NCBI GenBank assembly: GCA_944333305.1
Contig: CALVKV010000008.1
Span: forward strand, 1 to 20,653
DNA: 20,653 nucleotides
Source of the DNA: an uncultured Bacilli bacterium
GTDB taxonomy: Bacteria; Bacillota_I; Bacilli_A; RF39; UBA660
Reading direction: 5' to 3'
Numbering within the stretch: the first letter of the stretch is position 1; each line of letters starts with the position of its first letter. This document shows positions 7,709-16,596 of the stretch, piece by piece. A program made the translations under genes and the position numbers. The notes beneath the pieces were generated by a model that saw only the letters and a list, made by a program, of their open reading frames with translations, was not told where the DNA came from and ran no database searches.

Positions 7709-8435
7709 GAGCCTTCACCTTCTTCTTAGAAAATGTTATTAATACAAAAAATATTGTATAAAACATATTAATCATGTATTTAATTGGTTTAATAATTCCT
7801 CCATGCATACTCTCTCCTGCTTCTCGAAGACGCATTTTAACAGGAATCTCTTCTATTTTATATCCGTTAAGCAACATTTCAATAACTAAATTAGCATCAG
7901 GAAATTCCGGATAATTTCCCATCTTCGCATATCTTTTAATAACTTTCTTATTCAAACATTGAAAACCAGATAGTGGATCCGCAATTGTTTTTTTACAAGA
8001 CCATTTAATAATCTTTTCAAATATTTTTGTTCCTAATCTTCTAAACTTAGGACAAGGATAACCCATATCTTTTAAATATCTAGAACCAATTACAATATCA
8101 CAATTATTTTTCTTTGCATGTTCATATAATTTATTAGCTTCCTTAGCAATATGTTGTCCATCAGCATCAAACTGTATTACATAATCATAATCATGAATAG
8201 CAGCATACTTTATACCAGTTTGAACTGCCATAGCATACCCCATATTAAAAATATTAGAAATACACTTAACATTATTCTTTTTTACAATATCAACTGTCTT
8301 ATCACGAGAACAATCATTAATTACTAAAATATCAGCATTAGGTATATCCTTTTTTATTTCCTTTAATACCTTATCAATATTTTCTTCTTCATTATAAGCA
8401 GGGATTACAAAGAGAAGTTTATCTTTTTTTGTCAT
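7701..8435 (-). CDS. GT2 family polyprenyl-phosphate glycosyltransferase (DPM1-like)
   Basis: 244 residues. A GT-A fold with FVIPAYNEE (9-17), VINDCSRD (38-45) and the metal-binding DAD (90-92) in QFDADGQH. A later GSRY and ADPLSGFQ are typical of dolichol/undecaprenyl-phosphate mannosyl- or glucosyltransferases. It should load a sugar from a nucleotide donor onto polyprenyl phosphate at the inner membrane face. The C-terminus has one hydrophobic stretch rather than the two-helix anchor of GtrB-type enzymes. ATG at 8435 is chosen because GGTG lies 5 bases upstream; an in-frame TTG at 8459 has no ribosome binding site and overlaps the likely promoter. It is the first gene of the second envelope block. 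Confidence 0.88.
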   Translation of the reverse strand: MTKKDKLLFVIPAYNEEENIDKVLKEIKKDIPNADILVINDCSRDKTVDIVKKNNVKCISNIFNMGYAMAVQTGIKYAAIHDYDYVIQFDADGQHIAKEANKLYEHAKKNNCDIVIGSRYLKDMGYPCPKFRRLGTKIFEKIIKWSCKKTIADPLSGFQCLNKKVIKRYAKMGNYPEFPDANLVIEMLLNGYKIEEIPVKMRLREAGESMHGGIIKPIKYMINMFYTIFFVLITFSKKKVKAHE

Positions 8436-8450
8436 ACTATCACCAATTAA

Positions 8451-8479
8451 AGTATACAATAAAAGCAGTTTATTATCAA
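8451..8479 (-). promoter_or_regulatory. Promoter of the GT2 gene block, overlapping the upstream terminator
   Basis: On the minus strand TTGATA (8479-8474) and TATACT (8456-8451) are separated by exactly 17 bases. Each matches the sigma-A consensus at five of six positions. The -35 lies in the terminator loop. The predicted start of transcription, near 8444, would leave only about 9-10 bases before the ATG at 8435, so the ribosome binding site would sit at the very 5' end of the transcript. Confidence 0.5.
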
Positions 8480-8492
8480 CATAAACCGCTTT
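8462..8492 (-). terminator. Hairpin terminator at the end of the glycopolymer operon
   Basis: On the minus strand AAAGCGGTTTAT (8492-8481) pairs with ATAAACTGCTTT (8473-8462) across a 7-base loop. This gives a 12-base-pair stem with one G-U pair. It lies 11 bases after the DUF2142 stop. The T-run is short (TTTTATTG), so termination may be partial. Confidence 0.65.
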
Positions 8493-8503
8493 ATTAATTA
8501 GTA

Positions 8504-10039
8504 TTATTTTGGAAATACAGCTAACAATAAAGAACTTATCGTATTTACCAATATTATAGTATTTAAAATAGTAGTAAACTTAATAAGCTTCTTCTCATCT
8601 TTTAAACATCTTTTACAATTAGGCAAAATACATGCAATAGGAATCAAAAGTAGCCAAAAATACCTTGCCTGAACTCCAACAATTTTAAGAGAGCCTACAC
8701 CTAATCTAGAACTCGTCCAATCTAAATATAATGTTGTTGAAACCAAACCAACTATTGCCAAACAAACAAGAGCAATTAAGATTTTACTATATTTACCCAT
8801 TTTTACTTTCTTATTATCATAGAAATATGAAGCAACAAAACAGCCACTATAAGCATATATAAATAATTGATTAATTCTCGCTAAACCATAACACATTCCA
8901 TTACCAGCTGTAAGATTAACAAAATACTTACTTATAATTGAATCAATAAAAGTATTTATAAAAATAAAAATGTATTTGAAAGGATGCGTTAAAATAAATT
9001 GAATCTGTTTTTGAACTGTTTCATTACCAACATGACCAACTGCTGATAGCATGAACCAAACAAAATCTATAATAAAAGATATAAGAATTATTGGCAATAA
9101 ATTAGCAATTTTCTTTTTGGTGCTATTTTTAAAACATTCCTTAGGAATCAAAAATAATAACAAAGCATATAGAACATAAAAAATCTTATATGTAGAAAAA
9201 GCTATAGAAATTAAACCAAGTATTAAAAAATCTTTTTTATTAAACTCTCTTTTATTATGGATTAAATTTAAAATATATGAAATAAACACAAAGAATAAGC
9301 CCAAAGAAAAAGCATCGGCACTACAAGTACTAACTAAAGATAATACTGCTGGAGAAGTATATAAAACAAGAGCAAACATTTTCTTTACAGGCAATAATTT
9401 AAAAGCAGCATATCCTAATCCTAACCAAGTAATAAAATTACATAATCGCACCGTGTATAATATAATTAAAGGACTTAACTGAAATATTTTAGAAAGAAAA
9501 AAGCCAATTATTTGCGGAATATAAGGAAGTGGTGAATAATCAATAGAAGTAACATCACCATTCCATAAAGGTATAGTATCACTATAATCAGTTCCATCTA
9601 ATATATATTTTTCAGTATAACGATTAGCAACTACTTTTTCTCCAACAAAATCTCCAATAGCTTTAGGTAATTTTGTTTCATTTTTTTCTGGATTTGCTAC
9701 AATAACATCACCAACAGAAATTTGATAAGGTCTTAAAAAATGGGGTAATTCATCAGTCCCTAAAAGAGCAGGTACAAAAATTAAATATATACCGCCATAT
9801 ATTGAAGCAATAATTAAAAATAGTTTTTCTATTTTTAAATCACGATTTTTTTTCAAAAAATGAAAAATTATAAGTGCACCAATATTTGAAATAATGCAAA
9901 CTGCCAAAAAGACAAGTTGATATTTTAAAGTTATATTTTGGTTATTATAAATCATTTGAAAATATATAAAAATTTCACTTAAAATTACAATAACCGGTAA
10001 AATAAATTTTTTATAACTTATTTTTTTGAAAAATTTCAT
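8504..10039 (-). CDS. DUF2142 multispanning membrane protein, probable GT-C type sugar transferase
   Basis: 511 residues with about 10-12 membrane segments. An extracytoplasmic loop after segment 3 carries TDELPHFLRPYQIS (95-108), the hallmark of DUF2142, and YSPLPYIPQ (168-176). An Asp-Glu pair at the start of the first large outer loop is what GT-C enzymes use to act on polyprenyl-phosphate sugars. This supports a role in adding sugars to the polymer on the outer face, but the family is uncharacterised. ATG at 10039 follows GGAGG at 6 bases. It is the last gene before the terminator at 8462-8492 and pairs in context with the 701-residue protein upstream. Confidence 0.83.
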   Translation of the reverse strand: MKFFKKISYKKFILPVIVILSEIFIYFQMIYNNQNITLKYQLVFLAVCIISNIGALIIFHFLKKNRDLKIEKLFLIIASIYGGIYLIFVPALLGTDELPHFLRPYQISVGDVIVANPEKNETKLPKAIGDFVGEKVVANRYTEKYILDGTDYSDTIPLWNGDVTSIDYSPLPYIPQIIGFFLSKIFQLSPLIILYTVRLCNFITWLGLGYAAFKLLPVKKMFALVLYTSPAVLSLVSTCSADAFSLGLFFVFISYILNLIHNKREFNKKDFLILGLISIAFSTYKIFYVLYALLLFLIPKECFKNSTKKKIANLLPIILISFIIDFVWFMLSAVGHVGNETVQKQIQFILTHPFKYIFIFINTFIDSIISKYFVNLTAGNGMCYGLARINQLFIYAYSGCFVASYFYDNKKVKMGKYSKILIALVCLAIVGLVSTTLYLDWTSSRLGVGSLKIVGVQARYFWLLLIPIACILPNCKRCLKDEKKLIKFTTILNTIILVNTISSLLLAVFPK

Positions 10040-10097
10040 AATTTACCTCCAACATATTTTAGGATAATATAAATTTTTCTAAATTCCATAAACTAAC

Positions 10098-12203
10098 TTA
10101 TTTTACAGGCTCTAGCCAAAAATGCTGTTGTTTATTTTCTACTTTAAATAATTTGTATTTTTTTAAATCATTTTCATCCTCTACATTATTACTAAACAGA
10201 ACAATCAACTCATCAGTTGTACTATAAAAGAAAACATAATCAAAATCATAGTTTATTATATGATCAATAAACGTCTTTTTAGTTAAACCCCAATCTTGTA
10301 AATCCCACTCATTAGAAGGAGTTTTTATTTTCCAAGTAATAGCATAAGGATTAGCATTAACAACCCTAGGATAAACATAATACCTAGCATACCATAAAGG
10401 CATTATAGTATTTTCATCGTTTTGATTAATAACAAATATTTTAGAATCTTCACTAGTTTTCTCATTTATTATAGCAAAGTCTTCTTGTCTTGCCTCACTT
10501 ATATGCATAGTTTCTCTTCTTGCTTTTATATCAGTTAGAAAATAAGTAATATTAGAAAATCCTACTAATGCTATAAGAACAAGTGATAACACATGAATAG
10601 TTGTAATTTCTTTAGTATCACTTAACCTATATAACACATAAATCATAAGTGCCATATTAATAGGTGCTAAATATCTTCCAAAAGAAGCAAGGGTCGAAGC
10701 CTCATATTTAGAAAACATTACGAATAATGATAAAGCTGTTAAACAAAAGAAAACTGCATAAGAAATAATATATGGTAAAAGAAAACAGAATATATTTTTA
10801 ACTTTACTTTCTTTAAAATCAACTCTATAAATAAGATATAAAGTTATAATTAAGTAAGCAAACAAAGGAATACTGATAAAACCATAAACTATAGTTTCAT
10901 CAATAGACGATAAAACGTTATTATAAAAATTCAAAATAAATTGTGGTTCAAGTTTCGGTAACAAATCAGTTTTCAAAGAATCAGGCATTAATGAATAATC
11001 GTAAGCTACAGATTTTACAATATCAAAACTTGCAAATAATCTCCATAAGACAAAGAAACATAGAATAAGAATACCTGGAAGAATATATTTAACTAATGTT
11101 TTCCATATATTTTTAAAAGACAACTTATTAACAGATAATTCTTTTAAATAAAATAAAAGTAATAACGATAAAGCAAATACAAAGCCATTAGCTTTCAACA
11201 TTGTTATAATTAATAAAATTAAAAGGACTGGCCATTTTTTTAAATCATGTCTTCTACAGTAATGTTCCAATATAATTGCCAAACCGCAAAGTACTCCTAA
11301 TAATAGATCAACATACAATAAAGTATAAGTAATAGAACCATTAAACATTAATGGAAAGAAAACAATAGCTATTAAAAATACAAGAATTGTAAAGGCCTTT
11401 TTATTAATAATATACATAAAAGCTGGCATAAGATAAATAAATGTTAAAAGTGAAAGTCCAATATATAAATTAGGTTCGCTATATCCACTAAAAATACTTA
11501 CTATATAGTGCCAAATTGTAGAAACTGGAGGATAAGCTCTAGTCGCTCCTAAATTACTAATTACTGCATATAATGAATCTTGATCAATTGCAACCTTAGC
11601 AGCATAAGCCCAATATGAATATTCATCATATGAATGAACATATCTACCTACCCCACCTAAAATTGCAACTAAAAATAAAACAGAAAAAATAATAATAGTT
11701 TTTGTATCAATAGTATCTAAATTACTAAAAAATAACTTATTATTACGATAAATATAATATAGTAAAGCTAAAGATATAATAAGTAAGAAAAGCAATGAAA
11801 TAGATAGAAGATTTAAAAGTCCTAAAATGATAAAACTAAAAATTAAAATAGATATAGAAACAACTAAAGATATTTCAAATCTTAATTTAGTCTTAATCAT
11901 ACAAGCAAAAGCAATTAATAAAATAAAAGCATAAAGTAAAAGAAAGCCAGTACCACTATAAGAATTAAATATTAATGATAAGAAACTATTAATAACTAAA
12001 ACTGAATTTATAAGTTTATAAAATCTTCGTTCCTTTTTAAAGACTTTAATATTTAATATAAAGAAAAATATTACTAATAATAAATTTAATACATAATTGA
12101 AAAAATTTATTTCTGTATTAAATATAATGTGTTTCAACGGCATCAAGCCAAATAATAAAATTATAATTATTATACTTATAATACCTATTTTATCTTTTTT
12201 CAT
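10098..12203 (-). CDS. Large GT-C-like multispanning membrane protein
   Basis: 701 residues with about 14-16 membrane segments in the first 560, then a soluble C-terminal domain of about 130 residues, probably outside the cell. HSYDEYSYWAY (190-200) puts an Asp-Glu pair (193-194) in the first large outer loop, and RAYPPVSTIWHY follows about 20 residues later. This matches the catalytic-loop layout of GT39/GT-C enzymes that take sugars from polyprenyl phosphate. No named family is certain to me. The C-terminal domain begins near EDSKIFVINQ and may bind the acceptor. ATG at 12203 follows AGAAGGG at 10 bases, a slightly long spacing. 27 bases separate it from the preceding gene, consistent with one operon. 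Confidence 0.75.
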   Translation of the reverse strand: MKKDKIGIISIIIIILLFGLMPLKHIIFNTEINFFNYVLNLLLVIFFFILNIKVFKKERRFYKLINSVLVINSFLSLIFNSYSGTGFLLLYAFILLIAFACMIKTKLRFEISLVVSISILIFSFIILGLLNLLSISLLFLLIISLALLYYIYRNNKLFFSNLDTIDTKTIIIFSVLFLVAILGGVGRYVHSYDEYSYWAYAAKVAIDQDSLYAVISNLGATRAYPPVSTIWHYIVSIFSGYSEPNLYIGLSLLTFIYLMPAFMYIINKKAFTILVFLIAIVFFPLMFNGSITYTLLYVDLLLGVLCGLAIILEHYCRRHDLKKWPVLLILLIITMLKANGFVFALSLLLLFYLKELSVNKLSFKNIWKTLVKYILPGILILCFFVLWRLFASFDIVKSVAYDYSLMPDSLKTDLLPKLEPQFILNFYNNVLSSIDETIVYGFISIPLFAYLIITLYLIYRVDFKESKVKNIFCFLLPYIISYAVFFCLTALSLFVMFSKYEASTLASFGRYLAPINMALMIYVLYRLSDTKEITTIHVLSLVLIALVGFSNITYFLTDIKARRETMHISEARQEDFAIINEKTSEDSKIFVINQNDENTIMPLWYARYYVYPRVVNANPYAITWKIKTPSNEWDLQDWGLTKKTFIDHIINYDFDYVFFYSTTDELIVLFSNNVEDENDLKKYKLFKVENKQQHFWLEPVK

Positions 12204-12230
12204 TATATTACTACCCTTCTTAAATATTTA

Positions 12231-13166
12231 TTATCTTAAAAATTTATTTATTAATTTATTACTTTCATTTGTATATTCTTTTCTATATTTCTCATATTCT
12301 TTTAAGATAGTATTCTTATTTTTTCTAATAATTTTTATTTTATTGGCAATCTCTCCTATATCATCATCACTTTCTAAAACTAAATATTGTTTTAGCTTTG
12401 GATAATCATCAAAAATATCAGTATTACCTAACAAACAAGGAATACCTAAATCTAAACTTTTTAGTATTAATTCCATATTATTAAATGTAAAATTACAATA
12501 AAGATTAATGTCATTATCAACAAGAGTATCAAAAGTACTATTAACCTCTTTAGCTTTTATTTCAAAGAAATCAATAAAATGTTTAGTAGCAGGCATATTA
12601 GGAACTATTTTACAATAATCGTAATCTACTAATTTTAAAGCACTAAGCTGATTATAAGTATTATGATTAGGATTATAATCATCACCTATCAAACCAATAG
12701 AATTATTGCTCTTACTTTTTCTTGACTTAGTTTTAACATCAAGTAAAAGATGACTAGATCTATAACCAGCTTTTTTTAATACAATGCTTGTAGCTTTATC
12801 AAGACATGCTATCTCTTTTACTATGTTGCGATCATAAAACTCCATAATTCTAGTAAAAGTAGCTCTAACACCGCCGGTCGTTAAACCTGCTAAATTATTT
12901 TTATAAACCCATTTAATTTCTCTTTTTTTACTAATATAAGGTAAAATTAAGCGATAAGCCTCAGACCAATCAAAAATTATTAACTTACTACCTTTATTAT
13001 TAACATAATCTATAATTTTATTAGCATCACTTTCATTTAGCTCAAAATCTAAATATATAACATTATCAAAACTAAACTCTACACTATCTTTAATATCATA
13101 ATCAGCATCAGGTAATAAAACAAGATAAGAACCTTTATTAAGTTTATTTAACCCTTCTATTGTCAT
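12231..13166 (-). CDS. GT-B-like protein with lost EX7E motif, paralogous to its upstream neighbour
   Basis: 311 residues, cytoplasmic. The C-terminal 90 residues align by eye with the end of the 597-residue protein encoded immediately upstream: INLY (220-223), then LGIPCLLGN against VGVPCISGN, then a similar lysine-rich tail. The N-terminal half also matches in layout: FDW.EA.R..LPY against LGW.ELA.YL. The two glutamates that bind the donor in the neighbour (513 and 521) correspond here to Phe228 and Lys236. I therefore infer an adaptor or inactive glycosyltransferase arising by duplication, perhaps a partner subunit of the fusion enzyme. GGAGG lies 9 bases before the ATG at 13166. An active enzyme with another donor mode cannot be excluded. 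Confidence 0.7.
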   Translation of the reverse strand: MTIEGLNKLNKGSYLVLLPDADYDIKDSVEFSFDNVIYLDFELNESDANKIIDYVNNKGSKLIIFDWSEAYRLILPYISKKREIKWVYKNNLAGLTTGGVRATFTRIMEFYDRNIVKEIACLDKATSIVLKKAGYRSSHLLLDVKTKSRKSKSNNSIGLIGDDYNPNHNTYNQLSALKLVDYDYCKIVPNMPATKHFIDFFEIKAKEVNSTFDTLVDNDINLYCNFTFNNMELILKSLDLGIPCLLGNTDIFDDYPKLKQYLVLESDDDIGEIANKIKIIRKNKNTILKEYEKYRKEYTNESNKLINKFLR

Positions 13167-13184
13167 AAATTATTACCTCCTACT

Positions 13185-14978
13185 CTACATTTCTAAAAAG
13201 TGTTTAACACTTTCTTTACTTTTCCTATCATTTTCTTTTTTCCAAGCTTTATACCATTTCATAATTTCATCTTTGTTATCTAAACATTTTTTTACTTGTT
13301 CAGCAATTAAAACTGGATTCTCTTCATTATTTAATATAACGTAATCTTTTAATTCGGTATTTTTAAAATAATGATGATTATTACCAGAAATACAAGGAAC
13401 TCCTACTTCAAAACTTTCAAGTGGTAACATTGGAGCACATTCAGAATATGTAACATATAAATTAATTGTATTCTTACTCATTCTAAGAAGCAATTCATCT
13501 CTTGGAATAGGTTTATCTAACCCCTCTAATTTTATACCTAAATCATTTGCAAACTTTTTAGCTTCTGCATTTAATGGTACCATATCAATAACAGCATTAG
13601 GAATTAAAGTAGCACTTGCAATTTGAGCAAACATATTTTTACGCCAATCATCACACTTAGCAGCATATACACCAATTCTAACAATATCTTTTGGAGGATT
13701 CGCTTTAATTTTTTTAGGTAAAATAACATTATTTAAAATAAGAGTTGTTTTATAGCCTTCATGTTCATAGAAAGGAATAATACTTTCTTTACAAGTAGCA
13801 AAAACATCAATAATACCTTCTTTATGAAGTTCAATAATCTCAATATTTCTTTTCCAACCATAAGGTTCTGATACTTGAGAGTTTGAACCATGCCAAAATA
13901 CTTTAACTTTTATTTCAGGATTTTCCTCTTTTAAATATATAGCAAGTTCCTTCCATCCTAGACACATAGCACTAAATACTACCTGCTTAACTTTGCTATT
14001 TAAAATTGCCTCTCCTACCTTCTTTACATCTTTATCTCTTAACAACTCGCCACATCTAACTCTACTATCAAAAAGCTCTATTGTGGCACTAGTTACACCT
14101 AACCATTCAGGATTATGCATAACTAAATAATCACTCTTAATCTTAGAAATATCATCTAAAGCATTACTTAAATTTTCTAAATATTTAGGACTAATCTTTC
14201 TTCTATAGCGTCTATATAAAACAACTGGAAATAAACAAACTTTAGCACATCTTTTAACATTTCTTTTTATAAAACGATACACTTTTAAAATACGCGCCGT
14301 ATTTTTAGCTCCGAATTTTCTTACCATTTTCATTTCTATTTGTTCATATTTAGGAATCCAAGTAGCATCGAAATAATGAATCATACAAGTATTTTCTGTA
14401 AATTTATTATTTTTAAAATTATAAGACAAAGGATAAAAATACTCTCTAGGATAAACATATATATTTTTATGCAATACTTGAATTTCATTTTTAGTAGGAT
14501 CAAAGTCAAACTCATCTAAAATCTTTGTAATTATTCTCGGTATAGATATTTTATAAAGATCATCAGTTTCAAAATGTTCTAAACTTCTATAATAATCAAG
14601 CATTCTTTTAGCAAAATATGTCTTAGGTTTAGATGCTCCCCATACAGCAGCATTTACCATCATTGAATCTTCTACTCCAAGAAATGTTTCTTTATCAAGT
14701 AAAAAATCTATATTCTTAGTAATCATCATATCAGTATCCAAATAAATACCACCCATCTCATAAATTGCTTTCGTTCTAACATAATCAGCTACAAAAGCCC
14801 ACTTTTTATTTTCATAAGCTTCTTTAATAAATGGACATTCATTTAAATCAACATTATTTTCATTCCATTCAATAATTTCAAAGTCAGGTAAATACTTTTT
14901 CCAACTCTTAATACATTTCTTAGTAAGTTTAGTATATGGTTTCCCGCCGAACCATACTAAATGTATATATTTCTGCAT
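13185..14978 (-). CDS. Bifunctional glycosyltransferase: GT32-like domain + GT-B (GT4-like) domain
   Basis: 597 residues. Residues 1-215 form a DXD sugar-transferase domain of the OCH1/GT32 type: IHLVWFGG (5-12), ADYVRTKAIYEMGGIYLDTD (64-83) with metal-binding Asp81 and Asp83, and a late IHYF (200-203). A basic linker (216-265) with many Arg and Lys could lie on the membrane. Residues 280-597 are a GT-B domain with FWHGSN (361-366), an IGVY.A strand (435-440) and EX7E glutamates 513 and 521 in ECAPMLPLESFEVG. It could add two successive sugars to the polymer repeat, one per domain. GGAGG sits 7 bases before the ATG at 14978. It lies 11 bases after the exporter ATPase gene, so the polymer it helps build is probably the exported one. 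Confidence 0.86.
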   Translation of the reverse strand: MQKYIHLVWFGGKPYTKLTKKCIKSWKKYLPDFEIIEWNENNVDLNECPFIKEAYENKKWAFVADYVRTKAIYEMGGIYLDTDMMITKNIDFLLDKETFLGVEDSMMVNAAVWGASKPKTYFAKRMLDYYRSLEHFETDDLYKISIPRIITKILDEFDFDPTKNEIQVLHKNIYVYPREYFYPLSYNFKNNKFTENTCMIHYFDATWIPKYEQIEMKMVRKFGAKNTARILKVYRFIKRNVKRCAKVCLFPVVLYRRYRRKISPKYLENLSNALDDISKIKSDYLVMHNPEWLGVTSATIELFDSRVRCGELLRDKDVKKVGEAILNSKVKQVVFSAMCLGWKELAIYLKEENPEIKVKVFWHGSNSQVSEPYGWKRNIEIIELHKEGIIDVFATCKESIIPFYEHEGYKTTLILNNVILPKKIKANPPKDIVRIGVYAAKCDDWRKNMFAQIASATLIPNAVIDMVPLNAEAKKFANDLGIKLEGLDKPIPRDELLLRMSKNTINLYVTYSECAPMLPLESFEVGVPCISGNNHHYFKNTELKDYVILNNEENPVLIAEQVKKCLDNKDEIMKWYKAWKKENDRKSKESVKHFLEM

Positions 14979-14989
14979 AGTTATACCTC

Positions 14990-15730
14990 CTACTTTTTCA
15001 TTTGAGCATCATAATACTCTTTACATATTTCTTTAGTATCTCCAATTTTTATAATTTTACCATGTTCAAGCCAAATAACACGATCACATAATTCTCTAAT
15101 TGAATCAAGTGAGTGAGAAACATATAGTACTGTTGTACCACCCTTAATCATTTCCAACATTTTATGTTTACTTTTCTCTTGAAACTTAATATCACCAACA
15201 GATAAAATTTCATCAACAATTAAAATTTCTGGATTAACAATAGTAGCAATAGAAAAAGCAAGTTTTGCCGTCATACCTGAAGAAAAGTTTTTAACAGGTA
15301 CATCTAAAAAATCTCGTAATTCAGAAAACTCTACTATCTCTTCAAATTTAGACTCTAAAAAATCTTTAGAATATCCTAAAATTGCACCATTCAAGAAAAT
15401 ATTTTCTCTAGCTGTAAGTTCAGAATCAAAACCAGCACCAAGTTCAATCATTGGAGAAATAACTCCATTAACTGTTACTTTTCCTTTAGTTGGTTTCATA
15501 ACACCACTTACAACTTTTAATAAAGTAGACTTACCCGCTCCATTACTACCTATTAATCCTACCACTTCACCTTTTTTTACACTAAAAGAAACATCTTTCA
15601 AAGCCCAAAACTCTTCTTTTTTCTTTTTTGGTTTATTAAAGCTAAAGAAATTAACAAAAGCTTGTTTAATAGAAAACTCTTTTTCAATACCCAAATTAAA
15701 TTTCATTGATACATGCTCTAACTTAATCAT
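14990..15730 (-). CDS. Polysaccharide/teichoic-acid ABC exporter ATP-binding protein (Wzt/TagH-like)
   Basis: 246 residues, peripheral at the inner membrane. Walker A GSNGAGKST (61-69), signature FSSGM (149-153), Walker B LIVDE (170-174) followed by ILSVGD, and His206 in YVSHS are intact. IELGAGFD and the SVGD after Walker B are marks of the Wzt/TagH/KpsT subfamily. An insertion rich in lysine (33-40) before the core strand is also usual there. It lacks the C-terminal carbohydrate-binding domain of long Wzt proteins, so export probably does not depend on a modified chain end read by this subunit. GGAGG is 7 bases before the ATG. It lies 11 bases after the permease gene, its obvious partner. 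Confidence 0.92.
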   Translation of the reverse strand: MIKLEHVSMKFNLGIEKEFSIKQAFVNFFSFNKPKKKKEEFWALKDVSFSVKKGEVVGLIGSNGAGKSTLLKVVSGVMKPTKGKVTVNGVISPMIELGAGFDSELTARENIFLNGAILGYSKDFLESKFEEIVEFSELRDFLDVPVKNFSSGMTAKLAFSIATIVNPEILIVDEILSVGDIKFQEKSKHKMLEMIKGGTTVLYVSHSLDSIRELCDRVIWLEHGKIIKIGDTKEICKEYYDAQMKK

Positions 15731-15741
15731 AAACTTCCTCC

Positions 15742-16554
15742 TTATACATAGTAGATAAATTTATCCTGATTTTTCTTAAAGACAATTGCTCCAACTATCA
15801 AAGTAACAAGGGCAATTACTCCCAATAATACCAAAGTTAAAATAGATGGTGATCTACCATATAGTACTATCTCTCTAGCAGCAGTTAAAAATTGATATAG
15901 AGGATTAAACTTAAATAATGTTTGTAAAGTAGCAGGTAATATTTCAATACTATAGAAAACTGGAGTTAAATAATTCCACATTGTCAAAACTATACCATAA
16001 ATATAAAAGACATCTCTTAAAAATACGGAAACACATGATAAAAATAAGCTTACTCCCACTGTAAATATAAATAAGCACAAAAATATATATGGTAATAATA
16101 AATAATAGATATTAAAACTACATGGATATTGCCCAAGTCCAAAATTAGATAACAGAATAATTATTAACCAAGGAATTAATGTTAAAACAAAATTAATACC
16201 TACGAATATACATTTAGCAACTGGAAATATATATTTTGGAATATAAACTTTATTTATAAGCGAAAAATTAGAAACAACAGAAGTCATCGCTGTATTTGAA
16301 GCTTCACTAAAATAATTCCACATAATAATACCAGTCATTAAATAAACAATATAGTTTACTCCCTCAACCTGGAATCTAAACATTTGTGAGAAAACAATTG
16401 CCATAACTGTTAATAATAATATTGGATACAAAAGACTCCATACTACACCTAAAACAGATCTTTTATATTTAACTTTAAAATCTCTAGATATTAATTGAGT
16501 CATTAAAAACCAATAATGTTTAAAATTTGCAATAATATTTTTCATATTTGTCAT
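15742..16554 (-). CDS. Polysaccharide/teichoic-acid ABC exporter permease (Wzm/TagG-like)
   Basis: 270 residues with six membrane segments. The N-terminal cytoplasmic part has SRDFKVKYKRSVLGVVWSLL, the conserved entry of ABC-2 polysaccharide permeases (Wzm, TagG, KpsM), and NPLYQFLTAAREIVLYG near the end is also diagnostic. It moves the lipid-linked polymer across the membrane with the ATPase encoded next. The ATG at 16554 is preferred because GAGGTG lies 7 bases before it. An in-frame ATG at 16569 overlaps that ribosome binding site. Confidence 0.92.
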   Translation of the reverse strand: MTNMKNIIANFKHYWFLMTQLISRDFKVKYKRSVLGVVWSLLYPILLLTVMAIVFSQMFRFQVEGVNYIVYLMTGIIMWNYFSEASNTAMTSVVSNFSLINKVYIPKYIFPVAKCIFVGINFVLTLIPWLIIILLSNFGLGQYPCSFNIYYLLLPYIFLCLFIFTVGVSLFLSCVSVFLRDVFYIYGIVLTMWNYLTPVFYSIEILPATLQTLFKFNPLYQFLTAAREIVLYGRSPSILTLVLLGVIALVTLIVGAIVFKKNQDKFIYYV

Positions 16555-16596
16555 TAAATAACACCTCATAATTATAATAACATATATTTCTAATAA

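Noticed and set aside
12097..12405. Plus-strand open frame of 102 codons across the junction of two minus-strand genes
   Set aside because: Hydrophobic product comes from antisense Lys/Asn codons. No plausible ribosome binding site, and it overlaps two supported genes and their junction.
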